Notes: generated by a model not told the origin, from the letters alone. Positions 14,308 to 27,059 are shown, numbered from the stretch's first letter. The stretch is DNA of 64,000 nucleotides from Isoperla grammatica (GCA_945910005.1 OX246745.1:40293419-40357418), one strand, 5' to 3'. Numbers and translations: made by a program.

Positions 14308-14479
14308 GTATCAGCTAGTATTAGGACGATTCACTGTTCTTTGTCAACAGTTATAATAAAAACGCAATGCCCACACAAAATGCCCCTTGAAGAAAGCTGA
14401 TTAGTTTTCGAAATATTGTGTTATTGTAATAATTGACAAGGAACAGTGAATACTGAATACTCCTAATAGTAGCTGATGT
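14308..14479. mobile_element. 172-bp MITE-like inverted repeat
   Basis: The left arm (atcagctagtattaggacga, then ttcactgttctttgtcaa) pairs with the right arm read in reverse (atcagctactattaggagta, then ttcactgttccttgtcaa). The loop holds aaaacgcaatgcccacacaa. No coding sequence. Confidence 0.7.
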
Positions 14480-14692
14480 TAATAATAATGTAATTATGCA
14501 GGTACCATTACTTCTAAAAATCTGTTATCAGCGTAATAATTGTTTAGGTACGCTACAAACAGTCCGCTTGATGACTTTTGGTTTGTCATAAATGCAACCT
14601 ACATAATGATTCTTGATAATGAAAACTGAATTTATCTCTTATGCAGTTCACAGAAACGCTCATAAATAACACATTTACAACATTTACTACGC

Positions 14693-15345
14693 GTGTGCTG
14701 GGCACTACATGACACCGATATACAGTCTCCGGTCGTACGACTACATCGGGGCTCATATTAGCGGGCGCTGTCTGGGCTTGTTCGCTGGTAGCTACAGGTG
14801 TGCTGGGCACTACATGACACCGATATACAGTCTCCGGTCGTACGACTACATCGGGGCTCATATTGGCTTGTTCGCTGGTAGCTACAGGTGTGCTGGGCAC
14901 TACATGACACCGATATACAGTCTCCGATCGTACGACTACATCGGGGCTCATATTGGCTTGTTCGCTGGTAGCTACAGGTGTGCTGGGCACTACATGACAC
15001 CGATATACAGTCTCCGGTCGTACGACTACATCGGGGCTCGTATTGGCTTGTTCGCTGGTAGCTACAGGTGTGCTGGGCACTACATGACACCGATATACAG
15101 TCTCCGGTCGTACGACTACATCGGGGCTCATATTGGCTTGTTCGCTGGTAGCTACAGGTGTGCTGGGCACTACATGACACCGATATACAGTCTCCGGTCG
15201 TACGACTACATCGGGGCTCGTATTGGCTTGTTCGCTGGTAGCTACAGGTGTGCTGGGCACTACATGACACCGATATACAGTCTCCGGTCGTACGACTACA
15301 TCGGGGCTCATATTAGCGGGCGCTGTCTGGGCTTGTTCGCTGGTA
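14693..15345. repeat. 90-bp minisatellite, about 7 copies
   Basis: The unit runs gtgtgctgggcactacatga, caccgatatacagtctccgg, tcgtacgactacatcggggc, tcatattggcttgttcgctg, gtagctacag. Because 90 is a multiple of three, frames stay open on both strands, giving 170- to 241-residue artefact proteins. The first and last units carry an extra block, agcgggcgctgtctg, shared with the adjoining 49-bp array. Confidence 0.95.
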
Positions 15346-16143
15346 GCTACAGCTGCTCATATTAGCGGGCGCTGTCTGGGCTTGTTCGCTGGTAGCTACA
15401 GCTGCTCATATTAGCGGGCGCTGTCTGGGCTTGTTCGCTGGTAGCTACAGCTGCTCGTATTAGCGGGCGCTGTCTGGGCTTGTTCGCTGGTAGCTACAGC
15501 TGCTCGTATTAGCGGGCGCTGTCTGGGCTTGTTCGCTGGTAGCTACAGCTGCTCGTATTAGCGGGCGCTGTCTGGGCTTGTTCGCTGGTAGATACAGCTG
15601 CTCGTATTAGCGGGCGCTGTCTGGGCTTGTTCGCTGGTAGCTACAGCTGCTCATATTAGCGGGCGCTGTCTCGGCTTGTTCGCTGGTAGATACAGCTGCT
15701 CGTATTAGCGGGCGCTGTCTCGGCTTGTTCGCTGGTAGATACAGCTGCTCGTATTAGCGGGCGCTGTCTGGGCTTGTTCGCTGGTAGCTACAGCTGCTCG
15801 TATTAGCGGGCGCTGTCTGGGCTTGTTCGCTGGTAGCTACAGCTGCTCGTATTAGCGGGCGCTGTCTGGGCTTGTTCGCTGGTAGCTACAGCTGCTCGTA
15901 TTAGCGGGCGCTGTCTGGGCTTGTTCGCTGGTAGCTACAGCTGCTCGTATTAGCGGGCGCTGTCTCGGCTTGTTCGCTGGTAGCTACAGCTGCTCGTATT
16001 AGCGGGCGCTGTCTCGGCTTGTTCGCTGGTAGCTACAGCTGCTCGTATTAGCGGGCGCTGTCTCGGCTTGTTCGCTGGTAGATACAGCTGCTCGTATTAG
16101 CGGGCGCTGTCTGGGCTTGTTCGCTGGTAGCTACAGCTGCTCG
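15346..16143. repeat. 49-bp minisatellite, about 16 copies
   Basis: The unit is gctgctcgtattagcgggcg, ctgtctgggcttgttcgctg, gtagctaca. It shares the ggcttgttcgctggtagcta block with the 90-bp array, so one array arose from the other by local rearrangement. Variants are tctggg/tctcgg and gctaca/gataca. Confidence 0.95.
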
Positions 16144-16431
16144 CCTGTGACGGAAGTATTCCCGAAGTAGTCGTACGACGACTTTATCATCAATTGCATG
16201 GGGAATATTTTCGAAGTGGTTTTATATTTTGTCATACATCTTGTTAAAACTAATCGAGTTATTGTACAGTGTCGTTTCACTGTGTATACATTAGTACCTT
16301 GTCGATACCAATGACAGTGATAATACCACTACCACTACTTCAACCACTTTTGGTTCTTCCACTACTATTACTGTAACTACGATTATTATAATAATTATCA
16401 TTATCAATATTATTATTATAACTATAAGAAC

Positions 16432-16681
<250 letters not shown>

Positions 16682-17013
16682 GGATTATTATTGGATTATT
16701 GTTATATAATACCGCAAAGAAATAAAAAAAATAAATGCACTTCGCTCACAAAAAGTCTGATAAGGCTTATCTGTCATATCCGTAGAGAATAAGAACTACA
16801 ATATGAATATGTACATTAATCAACAATCTAAACAATAAAATCGTTTTATATTGAAAGATTGTTTCAACCATAAATTATAAACAGTAAACTATATACTATA
16901 TACCCATTTGTTGCCTTAGGGACTGGTAGGCCTATACCCACAGTCCACCCACTACCGAATAGAAGTGTCAACAGAGACCTACATACACACTATATGATCA
17001 CAAGGAAATACTT

Positions 17014-18512
17014 TGAATTGTATTGTATTGAATTGAATTGAATTGAAAAGAATTGAATTGAATTGAATTGAATTGATTTGATTTGAATTGAATTGATTTG
17101 AATTGAATTGAATTGAATGGAAGTGAATTGAATTGAATTGATTTGTTTTGAATTGAATTGAATTGAATTGAATTGAATTGAATTGAATTGAATTGAATTG
17201 AATTGAATTGATTTGATTTATTTTGATTTGATTTGATTTGATTTGATTTGATTTGATTTGATTTGATTTGATTTGATTTGATTTGATTTGATTTGATTTG
17301 ATTTGATTTGATTTGATTTGATTTGATTTGATTTGATTTGATTTGATTTGATTTGATTTGATTTGATTTGATTTGATTTGATTTGATTTGATTTGATTTG
17401 ATTTGATTTGTTTTGATTTGATTTGATTTGATTCGATTCGATTCGATTCGATTCGATTCGATTCGATTCGATTCGATTCGATTCGATTCGATTCGATTCG
17501 ATTCGATTCGATTCGATTCGATTCGATTCGATTCGATTCGATTCGATTCGATTCGATTCGATTCGATTCGATTCGAGTGGAGTTGAGTTGATTTGATTTG
17601 ATTTGATTTGATTTGATTTGATTTGATTTGATTTGATTTGATTTGATTTGATTTGATTTGATTTGATTTGATTTGATTTGATTTGATTTGATTTGATTTG
17701 ATTTGATTTGATTTGATTTGATTTGATTTGATTTGATTTGATTTGATTTGATTTGATTTGATTTGATTTGATTTGATTTGATTTGATTTGATTTGATTTG
17801 ATTTGATTTGATTTGATTTGATTTGATTTGAGTTGAGTTGATTTGATTTGATTTGATTTGATTTGATTTGATTTGATTTGATTTGATTTGATTTGATTTG
17901 ATTTGATTTGATTTGATTTGATTTGATTTGATTTGATTTGATTTGATTTGATTTGATTTGATTTGATTTGATTTGATTTGATTTGATTTGATTTGATTTG
18001 ATTTGATTTGATTTGATTTGATTTGATTTGATTTGATTTGATTTGATTTGATTTGATTTGATTTGATTTGATTTGATTTGATTTGATTTGATTTGATTTG
18101 ATTTGATTTGATTTGATTTGATTTGATTTGATTTGATTTGATTTGATTTGATTTGATTTGATTTGATTTGATTTGATTTGATTTGATTTGATTTGATTTG
18201 ATTTGATTTGATTTGATTTGATTTGATTTGATTTGATTTGATTTGATTTGATTTGATTTGATTTGATTTGATTTGATTTGATTTGATTTGATTTGATTTG
18301 ATTTGATTTGATTTGATTTGATTTGATTTGAATTGATTTGATTTGATTTGAATTGAATTGAATTGAATTGAATTGAATTGAATTGAATTGAATTGAATTG
18401 AATTGAATTGAATTGAATTGAATTGAATTGAATTGAATTGAATTGAATTGAATTGAATTGAATTGAATTGAATTGAATTGAATTGAATTGAATTGAATTG
18501 AATCGAATTGAA
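17014..18512. repeat. 1.5-kb pentanucleotide satellite with mirror layout
   Basis: Five blocks of 5-bp repeats in one phase: AATTG (about 17014-17215, mixed), ATTTG (about 17211-17430), ATTCG (17431-17575), ATTTG (about 17591-18350) and AATTG (18351-18512). A two-unit AGTTG variant sits at 17581-17590 and again at 17831-17840. A 5-bp unit leaves frames open when no stop occurs, which gives artefact frames of over 500 codons on the - strand. Confidence 0.97.
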
Positions 18513-19204
18513 TAAAAAAAGCTTATGAAGCATTTACAATTTACAAGCAACGAAACAAATTTGAAAAATCGAAATATTTTAAATAAATACATTTTTTTAA
18601 TAAGGTAAGCGAATGAACACAAACACAAATGAGGATTAGAGAAAGCCCGTTAGTGTCGCAAGTTACGTTTCCACTTGTAACAGAAAGAATGAAAGAGTTC
18701 GTGCCCCCCGAAAGTTGAGCTGCACGCTACTCGGCAAGTGTCAATGGCTCGGGAGATCGCCCGCCAACTGATAACAGATAACAACCACGATGTGGGAACT
18801 TTGGCCAAGTATTCGGAGGAAGGAGGGAATTTGGCTCTTGTTATTTCGACTGAAATCAATATTCATAATGGCCATTATGGGTTTAATACATGTCGCACTC
18901 TAACTGGCGTTGAAAACAGCTGCATTCGGTGGACACAAAATGGTTGGAACTTCCTGGTGTTCTCATAAAAGGTGTGAAGTTTGTTTCGTTGTAGTATCAC
19001 CAAGTATCGCCTCCCCCACCCCCCACCGTATTCCTACATCGATATTATTTAATTTCTTGTAATTTTAATAATAGTTTACTATATTCATTGTATGAACTAC
19101 TAGATCCCGCCCCCTTTTATCTATGGTCAGACGGTATACCTGATAATGATGATTATATTTCAACGAGGCTAATCGAGACGATGAGTCGGTGATTATGAAG
19201 ATGA
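18513..19204. other. No gene supported
   Basis: Open frames of 60 to 76 codons occur on both strands (18650-18968), and the base composition around 18660-18850 is more balanced than its surroundings. I recognise no domain or splice pattern. Confidence 0.45.
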
Positions 19205-19310
19205 AAAAACGCCACATGACATCCATGCCCGAGCCAGGATTCGAACACGCAGAGACCGCGGCTTACAAGACCAACACTAATCGACCGCGGCTAACTGCGC
19301 TGGCAAACAA
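19205..19310 (-). mobile_element. tRNA-like SINE remnant
   Basis: On the - strand there is an A-box-like agcgcagttagccgcgg and a B-box gtgttcgaatcctgg about 45 bases apart, as in tRNA-derived SINE heads. I could not fold a full cloverleaf with paired acceptor stems, so a functional tRNA gene is not claimed. Confidence 0.5.
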
Positions 19311-19585
19311 TAAATTAATAATTAATGGTGCAATGTATAGCACTATTAAAAAAATTGTTTACATTGTCTTAATATATTCTTAAAAATATCCCTTAATTGA
19401 GTTATTGGTGACATATTTTTTGTTATTGTCACAACAATAGTACAATGATAAACCGTGAAAACCGCATTTTAAAGATGGCTTTGCATCACATAATCTATGC
19501 AGTAGCGATGTACACGGTGTAATACAGTATACAATACTCCTTATACTGTACGAATTACTCTGGTCTCTTGCGCCATCACTATTCA

Positions 19586-20038
19586 TAGAGCTGCCCAACG
19601 ATAAACACAAATTATATATCACGGGAAGAAATATCGATATCGCATCGCGATAACGAAGTTTTCAACTGACGTATCGATATCGGCGATGGCGATATCGCGA
19701 TATCGAAAACTATTCTCGTCTGTCAATAGAATTACCACACCAGCCAGGGGCCATTACTTAGAAACAATATTATGTAAATAAATATTTTAACTTTGAAATG
19801 TCGTACTATGTGTGCCAATTTGTGTTTTGTATTATTCATAATTTAAATATCTACACAAAACAGCGATGTTGAGATTGGCGGGACGTGACATAATAGTTTT
19901 TTCCCAACAATTAGCTTATTAGGCGCAAATTCGATATTACGATATGTACGGTATAAGTTTTATTAATTCTATATCGATATTGAAATATTTTTCTATTGTC
20001 GATATCTATAGAACTATCGATATCGTTGGGCAGCCCTG
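19586..20038. mobile_element. hAT-like non-autonomous element with ATCGAT-rich subterminal repeats
   Basis: The ends are tagagctgcccaacgata on the left and, in reverse, cagggctgcccaacgata on the right, close to the CAGGG-type hAT terminus. Subterminal regions are packed with atcgatatcg and related palindromes. No matching 8-bp target duplication was found, and there is no transposase frame. Confidence 0.7.
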
Positions 20039-20257
20039 TGTGGGAGTGTTGGAAGTTGAGGGACAGCTTCTTGTTATCCGCGACTGTGGACTGTCTCATA
20101 CGGTCCGGTTTATGGCTTTACTTGCGCCTCTATTACTGCAACCATGCTAATAGAGACGATGCGACGCCAGCAATTTTCCATTGGGGGGGCCAAGGGGGGT
20201 CCTACGAATGTAAGGGGGGGGGCCATGCAGATTCCAGGCTTGTTTTCTATCGGTGTT

Positions 20258-20278
20258 GGGGGGGGGGGGGGGGGGGGG
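20258..20278. repeat. G21 homopolymer
   Basis: A run of 21 G, preceded by two shorter G-rich stretches at about 20186 and 20212. Confidence 0.9.
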
Positions 20279-20344
20279 TACACCAAGCTACATGCACTCG
20301 CGGACATGAAAATATGAATTCCATTCTTAATCTTACCTAATTAA

Positions 20345-20555
20345 TTAAATTATCCTCAAGTTGTGATGAGCTCCATCAAATTTGCGAACCACCTCGCGCA
20401 TGCTGAGGCCTTTGGCAATGTCTTTTTTCACTGATCGGACAGATAGTGTACCTAGACGATTGTTTCCCATTCGATTTCGTAAGTAACTCTTGATACGGCG
20501 CATGCACGAAAATGTTCTTTCAAAGCAGCACTTGATGCAGATATTGTAAGGCTAA
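20345..20555 (-). pseudogene. hAT-family transposase C-terminal fragment
   Basis: The - strand reads ERTFSCMRRIKSYLRNRMG followed by NNRLGTLSV, which resembles the C-terminal dimerisation motif of hAT transposases and ZMYM1-type domesticated relatives (pattern ERSFSxxxRIKxYLRxxM). The frame ends at a stop at 20345-20347. An in-frame stop lies about 11 codons upstream of the ERTF motif, and no other transposase sequence is seen nearby, so this is a fragment. Its neighbour at 19586-20038 has hAT-like ends, but I see no evidence that the two belong together. Confidence 0.7.
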
Positions 20556-20854
20556 TAGTGCACAGTTTGTAAGCTTCATTGAAAGCAAGGAGAGGCATAC
20601 AACCTTCCAATGGCGTTTGAAACTTCTGGCTTCAGTTACCATGTGTAAGCAGTGAACAACTTGAAAGTAAAAAATCAAAATACTACGAACTCCAGTTTGA
20701 TAAATATTTGGTAGAGTGGTGGATTGGTGTAGTCAATTTCAACTACAAGAACTAGTTTGAAGCGCGGCTATTTGAACGCGAATTATTTATTTGTTGACGT
20801 GCATGCGGCGGCACCAATGTATAGTGTATCAGTGGTTATTTATTTTGGTTTGGG

Positions 20855-20879
20855 CCCCCCCCCCCCCCCCCCCCCCCCC
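20855..20879. repeat. C25 homopolymer
   Basis: A run of 25 C on the + strand. Confidence 0.9.
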
Positions 20880-20919
20880 TAGCGTCGTCACTGAGGATGA
20901 AGAACGATTACAAACACCC

Positions 20920-21005
20920 ATGCCCAATGTGGGATTCGAACCCACGTTAGGGTCCATACGAACCAAGGGACGATGGTTCGCATCCCTCAAAGGCAGCAAC
21001 GCGGC
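20920..21005 (-). mobile_element. tRNA-like repeat (SINE head remnant)
   Basis: The - strand carries a B-box-like gggttcgaatcccaca, with two further ttcg-containing segments upstream. It is not a complete tRNA. It could be a SINE head or a degenerate tRNA pseudogene. Confidence 0.4.
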
Positions 21006-21039
21006 GAACGAAAGGAAATGTTTCCGATAGAATGTAGTA

Positions 21040-21150
21040 CATGTATCTGAATGCGACCCCGCACACGAAGCGACCGGCAGCCGCTGGGACCTTCAAGCCT
21101 CATCGCCACCCACCATGAACCCAGGCTTCTCATCTCGACGATCGTACAGT
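21040..21150. repeat. Dispersed repeat, second copy at 63777-63995
   Basis: Shares acatgtatctgaatgcgacc, ccgcacac, aagcgaccggcagccgctg and the cgccacccacca block with 63855-63990. The class is unknown. Confidence 0.65.
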
Positions 21151-21315
21151 ACGAAGCACTTGAAAAACTTTCTTAAATGTATCTCGCAAAATAAAGCCAG
21201 CCAGCTTTCCAAACCTGAGTCGTAATGTGAAATAATATCGCAACCCAACGCATAACTTAACTAATGAGTCAGCAGAAATAATCAACTTATAAGTTTGCGA
21301 CCAAACATATTTAGC

Positions 21316-21510
21316 TGTGGGTGCCGGTAGATGGTCGCGGGGCTCTAAGTCAGGAGGACGCCGGTTCGATACCCGCTGCCGGCAATCCTCACTGTTTCAT
21401 CAGTCACAAGAGATACTAACAGCTCTTGGACAATTCTTCCCGACTATTTCAAATACGACAATACCTGTTAGTTACCTGAAGAGGGGCGTGGTCCCTGGAC
21501 AGGTTTCCTG
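21316..21510 (+). mobile_element. tRNA-derived SINE with AAT tail
   Basis: The head shows gccggtagatggtcg followed by a B-box gccggttcgatacccgctgc (21361-21380) and ccggcaatcctcac. The body has two halves ending in ggacaggtttcctgtga, then AAT repeats. The head resembles those at 43660 and 45165. Its AAT tail meets the tail of LINE copy 1 in opposite orientation. Confidence 0.7.
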
Positions 21511-21532
21511 TGAAATAATAATAATAATAATA

Positions 21533-21573
<41 letters not shown>
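21511..21573. repeat. AAT/ATT palindromic microsatellite
   Basis: AAT triplets (about 21513-21532) switch to ATT triplets (about 21533-21573). The switch marks the tail-to-tail junction of the SINE on + and the LINE on -. Confidence 0.93.
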
Positions 21574-21574
<1 letters not shown>

Positions 21575-24500
21575 TTATTGTTGCAATACATACAAACTCG
21601 GTCAAAACCGGCATAAACATGTTGTACGGACACAAATGTCAAGTATTTCCATGTGTTTACCTTATTAAAATCTACTTAGAACTACTTAATATAAATATAT
21701 CATTGTCCACATTATTTTTTCCAATCCGAACTGTGAATGCTATGTACGGTCGTGGCCGATTTGTACTCATCCCAGCATTTGCTCTTTGTACGGTGGAAAC
21801 CACGAAAACCACCATCGGGATGGAGAACTTCTTGAAGTCTTCATTCTTCTTAGTTCAAAAATTTTCGCACTATCCTACACGTGTTCAAAATAATTGCTTT
21901 TTGCATCTCGATGTATATGTTCGGTTGGAGACCAATTAGTTTAATGCTGTCATGGAGTTTACGTGGAACAATGCCATTTGCTGATATAATTAACGGTATA
22001 ACAGTTACATTATTCTGCTTCCACAACCTTTTTATTTCAATAGATAATTCCTTATATCTGTTTATCTTTTCCCGCCAAGTTGTCTCTACATTGTGGCATA
22101 AAGGGACGGCAACATCAATTAAAATCGTTTCTTGTTTCTTCTTGTCAATAAATATAATATCTGGTCTATTGTGATGTATGGTTTGGTCTGTTATAACTGC
22201 CCGGTCGTAATATAATTTGTAGTCTTTACTATCTAATACCTTTTCAGGCTTGTATTTGTAATACGCAGTGGTTGTGTTTATAAGTTTATACTTCATGGCT
22301 AATTTTTGATGTATAATGTTTGCAACTTGGTTATGCCTATGAAGATAATCTGTTTGACAAAGCATTTTGCACCCAGACACGATATGTTCAATTGTTTCGC
22401 CGTTCATATTACATTTTCTACATTTATCTTCCACTGTAACGTCTTTTAGTATGTATTTCTTGTAATTGTTAGTCTTGATTACTTTATCTTGAATAGCGAT
22501 CATAAATCCCTCTGTTTCGCTGAAAATGTCTCCGGACGTTAACCATTTGTTCGATGCTACCCTGTCGACGCTATCCTTAAGAAGTTCTTTATAATGTCTG
22601 CTATGTAACGTCTTTTCTGATATTCTGATCTCTTTTGCTGTGTCAGAATTTAGTTTTTGAAGCAAGTTTAAATTTCCGTCATTTAAACTGAGGGGAGAAA
22701 GCGACTTATCTGCCGATACTATAGCTCTATGAAGTTGTGAATGTGGGCATTTTGTATAAAAGTACTTTCTTAGAATTTCAATTTGTTTATAATATAAATT
22801 ATTTAAATCAATCAAGCCTCTTCCCCCTTTTTCTCTAGGTAGAGTCACTCGTTCTATTGCTGACTTAGGGTGATGACTTCTGTATTTGGTGAATGTTGTG
22901 CGGGTGAGAATTTCTAGGGCATGAAGTTCTGTCTGTGTCCATTTAATAATTCCAAATGAATATGTAAGTACCGGTATAGCATAAGTGTTAATTGCTTTGA
23001 TCTTGTTTTTACCATTCAGTTGTGTTTTTAAAATGGATCCTATTCGTTTCTTGTATGCAGAAATTAGTTTACTTTTCATCAGTTTATGATCAATTCGTTT
23101 AGCCTGCGCAAATCCTAGATATTTGTATATGTCTTCTTCGTCCATTACTCCAATCCGGTTGTCTTCGTCAATTTCAAACTCTTCCAATTTCGTAATCTTT
23201 CCTTTGATGACATGGAGTGACTTACATTTATCAATTCCAAAATCCATACATATATCTCTACTGAATTCTAACGTTGAGTTAAGAAGATTCGTCATGTGTG
23301 TCGCATTTAAAGCATATAGCTTGAGATCGTCCATGTAGAATAGATGTGAAAGTGTGTGGCAAACCGTATTACCGTCCTTTATCTTGAAACCATGTGTAGA
23401 TTTGTTTTGGATATGAGATAATGGATTTAATGAAAGACAAAACCATAGCGCACTAAACGAGTCACCTTGAAAAATACCTCGTCGGATGTTAACTGGGTCA
23501 GTACATATCTGCTCTTTGCCTACGTTTAACTTTAATGTTGTTTTCCAACTCGTCATCGCTGTCCGCAAAAAGTTTACTATCAATGGGTTTACTTTATAAA
23601 TTTCCAGTATCTGTATTAGCCACGAATGTGGTGACGAATCATACGCTTTCTTGTAATCAATATATAGCTAACGTGAATGTTTCTCTTCTTGTTGAAAGCT
23701 TGGTTCATTACAACAGAATCGATAATTAATTGTTCCTTACACCCTTGCGACAATTTACGACATCCCTTTTGTTCTTCAGCTAATATATTGTGTTCTTCGC
23801 AGTGACTATATATTTTATTTGTTATGCACGATGTCAAAAATTTTGTATATAGTAGGTAAGCATGTAATTGGTCTATATTTACTTGGATTTTTGGTGTCAT
23901 TATCTTTTGGTTTAAGAAATGTTATTCCTTCAGTAAAGAAATCTGGTAAATCCTTGTCTCCTAATATAAATTCATTAAGACATTTAGCAATCTGGGTGTG
24001 CATGTTTGAAAACTTCTTGTACCAAAAATTTTGAATGTTATCATTACCGGGTGCTTTCCAATTATGAGTATTTTGTATCGTTGATTTTATATCATTTACA
24101 CTGATGCCATCAAATGTCATTTCTTCGATATCACTCATTGCCTCAATTTCATCTTGAATCCATGTTGCATTGTGATTGTGCATTAATGGGTTACTTCATA
24201 TCCCACCCCAAAACTGCTCAATCTCTGTCTTAGACGGTATACCATTTCCTACTATTTCTTCTCTATTGTTAATTTGCTGGTAGAATTCTTTTTCTTTTTC
24301 TTTAAACATTTCGTTTTGTTCTTTTCTACCACTACACTCTTTATATCTTCGTAGTCGTTTGGCTAATGCACTTACTTTTTGCTTTAGAGTATCCAAATAT
24401 TCGTTTGTAGCCTCGTTCGGTGTTTCATGTATAGTATGGATTTTAAACCTTTCAAATATGTGTTGGCAATATTTTAATATCTTTTTAGATCTATTACCCA

Positions 24501-25958
24501 TCCTGAATTGTTCTAATCTCCCAATATCTCTCCTTAACTCGTTGATGCGTTTGACTAATCTTCGTTCCCATTTTGGAGTCTTATTTGTTTTTATGTTCTG
24601 AGAATGTACCAACTTTATTTTAAATCCTAATTGTCTGACCACTGTTACGGCTCCACAGTATATTGCTGCATGCACTTCCTTAAACGACAATTCTTTCTTC
24701 GCGTAATCTAACAATATATGTGCGTTCATTACGTGCAGTACTATGTCCATTTGCTTAGACTGTTTAGGTTTAGGAATTCTAGGTCTCTTGTTCGGTTCTA
24801 TATGTGAAAATTCTGACAAAGCATTTTCAAAAGCTAAATGTAATATGTTCTTTAACTCGTCTATTTCTTGTGTGTTCCCTCTTGTATTCTCTTCTTGTTC
24901 AATGTTATTTATATGTGGATGTTGATGATGTACCTCTTGTGTGTTCTGACCTTCTGGTAGATGTACTTGTTCCATTAATTCTTGTCGTAGATGGTCATCG
25001 TTTCTTGATGCTTCCATGATGTGCTCCTCGTTCGCCAAATCCTCTTCATTTTCTTGATCCATTTGTAGTTCTTCCTCTACTTCATGTCTTATTACGTTCA
25101 ATAGATTAAATGGTAGCATACCATTACTTACAATTATTCTCCTTTGGTCTGCTACTCTTTGTTCGGTTACATCTACTAACGGGTATTCACGTGTAAACGC
25201 TCGGTGCAGTTCTTGTCGATATCCAACTAATCTAGTTTCTAATAACGTAATTCTATAGTAGTTGCGCATCACACAAATGTTCATATTATCTGTCCATTTG
25301 ATACGCTGCCTCACTCTTCCAGATTTGGTGGTCTGTTGCGATAATACATCAGAAGCATCCATAATCTGTTTGTTTATTTACTTAATGTCAAATGTTCATT
25401 GTCCTGTCAAACTAAGTTCTTTGTCACAGAATGTTAATATTGTTTTTCAAAGCAATCAAAGCACTTAATGTCACACTTTTCTTTACACTCACAACTTGGC
25501 CGTGCCCCGTCAATAAATAACACACGCAATTACAAGGCGCTGAGTTGGAGTTGAATGACAGTTTCAAATTTCACAGATTTTGAAGACGAAATCTTCTTAA
25601 TTCTGGAAACAAATAAAAAGTGCTTACATACAACCGTAAAACATATATCTAGTTACAATATTATCGAATCAAATTATAAGTACAAGACCTTGACGTGTCC
25701 AGATCCAGCTGCAATCTGTCAAAATCAACACTAAATTCAACTGTTCCTATGTTTCTCAAGCAAGGCCCTGGACTAAAATGTAAGCCTACAAAATTAAACT
25801 TCTATTTATATACAAAGTAATGGATACTGGTACTTCCCTTTATGTCTTCTTGTAGTAAATCACTCGTAGATCTCAATGCCGTGAAAATTGTTGGTTGATT
25901 ACAGCTTTTTCCCTTTGAAATGCGATATATTATCAGCAGCGACTGGGAACGTGTAGAC
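21574..25958 (-). mobile_element. RLE-type non-LTR retrotransposon, copy 1, near full length
   Basis: About 4.4 kb on the - strand. It consists of a 5' UTR of about 600 bp (25363-25958), one long coding region (25362-21850, broken) and a 3' UTR of about 275 bp ending in an ATTGCAACAATAAAA-type sequence and AAT repeats. Read in its own direction it has AAT repeats immediately upstream (25959-26158) and downstream (21511-21573). This is what an element inserted into an (AAT)n tract should look like, as is known for the R4-clade element Dong, which inserts in TAA repeats. It is nearly identical to copy 2, so the family was active recently. Confidence 0.88.
21850..25362 (-). pseudogene. LINE polyprotein (RT and RLE endonuclease), copy 1, broken
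   Basis: Starts with ATG at 25362. The N-terminal 388 residues, missing from copy 2, contain a KWTDNMNICVMRNYY stretch that may be a Myb/SANT-like DNA-binding motif, then an acidic linker and a basic region. The reverse transcriptase and C-terminal endonuclease match copy 2; over the last 577 residues I count about five amino-acid differences. Three lesions break it: a Trp-to-stop change (24196-24198), a one-base gain in an A/T run near 23836-23845, and a two-base TA gain near 23660-23667. Each is judged against copy 2. The rest of the frame is intact, so the decay is recent. Confidence 0.9.
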
Positions 25959-26158
<200 letters not shown>

Positions 26159-26617
26159 TTTAGCTAGCGGGCGAAAATTGGCGTCTTGTTCATTTTCATT
26201 TTAGCTTAAAAAAAAAAAAAAAAAAACACATACAAAAACAGATGTATACAATTTTAGAAACACCCCCACATAATCCATGCATCACATCTGTTGACGATTC
26301 CCCGGTTTTCGATTCTAAGTCAGTGTCTGTGTAGCCAACGAGAAACAGAGTTTTCAATCTATTTGATTTACATATTTTATTTATATATCCGTGTTTTTAA
26401 AACGTAGAATTAATAATTGCTTGCACTTGGTGAGCCTTCCACGGATCCAAAGGACATCAAATACTGACGATTATTGCTGTTAACAATAACTAGAAGGAAT
26501 CACTTTACGGTTAGGCCGGGGACAGATTTCTCTAAGCTTTACTTGGAAGTTGGATTGAATGTTATGTTTATCCAAATCCTTGTCACATTAGAACATCTAC
26601 CCCTAGACTAGGCTATA
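26159..26617. other. No gene seen
   Basis: AT-rich spacer with an A run at about 26208-26226. Confidence 0.6.
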
Positions 26618-27059
26618 GGGGCCGTCCTTAATAATGATGCCACACAATTTTTGACCAAATTAGACCCCCCCCTTTCCCCTTGTAACAGTTAGTCACAACA
26701 TGTGTGACCCCACCCCCCTTAAATGATTTCACAAAAAATAATTGACTGCCCCCACCCCTCCCCGACATACCAACATAAAAAGAAACTGGGACAAAATCAG
26801 TCACACCGAGATCAAATATATTTTCTTTATGTTTTACATTTGCACAGCTCCTGGTTACTGGTCATTCGTCCATAGCGAAACTCAGCAGGTGGCGCATTCT
26901 AGTGGCTAAAAACCAGTTTTAGAAATGTGTGAAATTGCGGGGGTGAAATGTAAAATACTGAAAAAAATCTGCGCTTAAAAATGGCATTATATGCAGTGCA
27001 TCCATGGATGTCACAGAAAGATTGACCCAAATAGTGTGCCATCATTGATGGACGGCCCC
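26618..27059. mobile_element. 442-bp MITE with GGGGCCGTCC ends
   Basis: The left end ggggccgtccttaataatga pairs with the right end (reverse complement ggggccgtccatcaatgatg), continuing through a cacac block. Both sides are bordered by ATA, a possible 3-bp target duplication. Internally it carries C-rich lines (gacccccccctttcccc, accccccttaaatg). No coding sequence. Confidence 0.78.

Noticed and set aside
16979..18628. A 549-codon frame rich in Asn, Gln, Ile, Lys and Ser
   Set aside because: It is the translation of the pentanucleotide satellite in one register; all frames give similar text.
18650..18968. Overlapping 69- and 76-codon frames as a small gene
   Set aside because: No domain, no splice sites, and open on both strands over a short length. 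Chance is sufficient.
19205..19310. A functional tRNA gene on the - strand
   Set aside because: A- and B-box-like parts exist, but I could not pair an acceptor stem or place a sound anticodon loop. A SINE remnant is more likely.
21881..25468. Open frames on the + strand across the LINE copy 1 region
   Set aside because: They are shadows of the - strand LINE coding region. The RT and endonuclease motifs lie only on the - strand.
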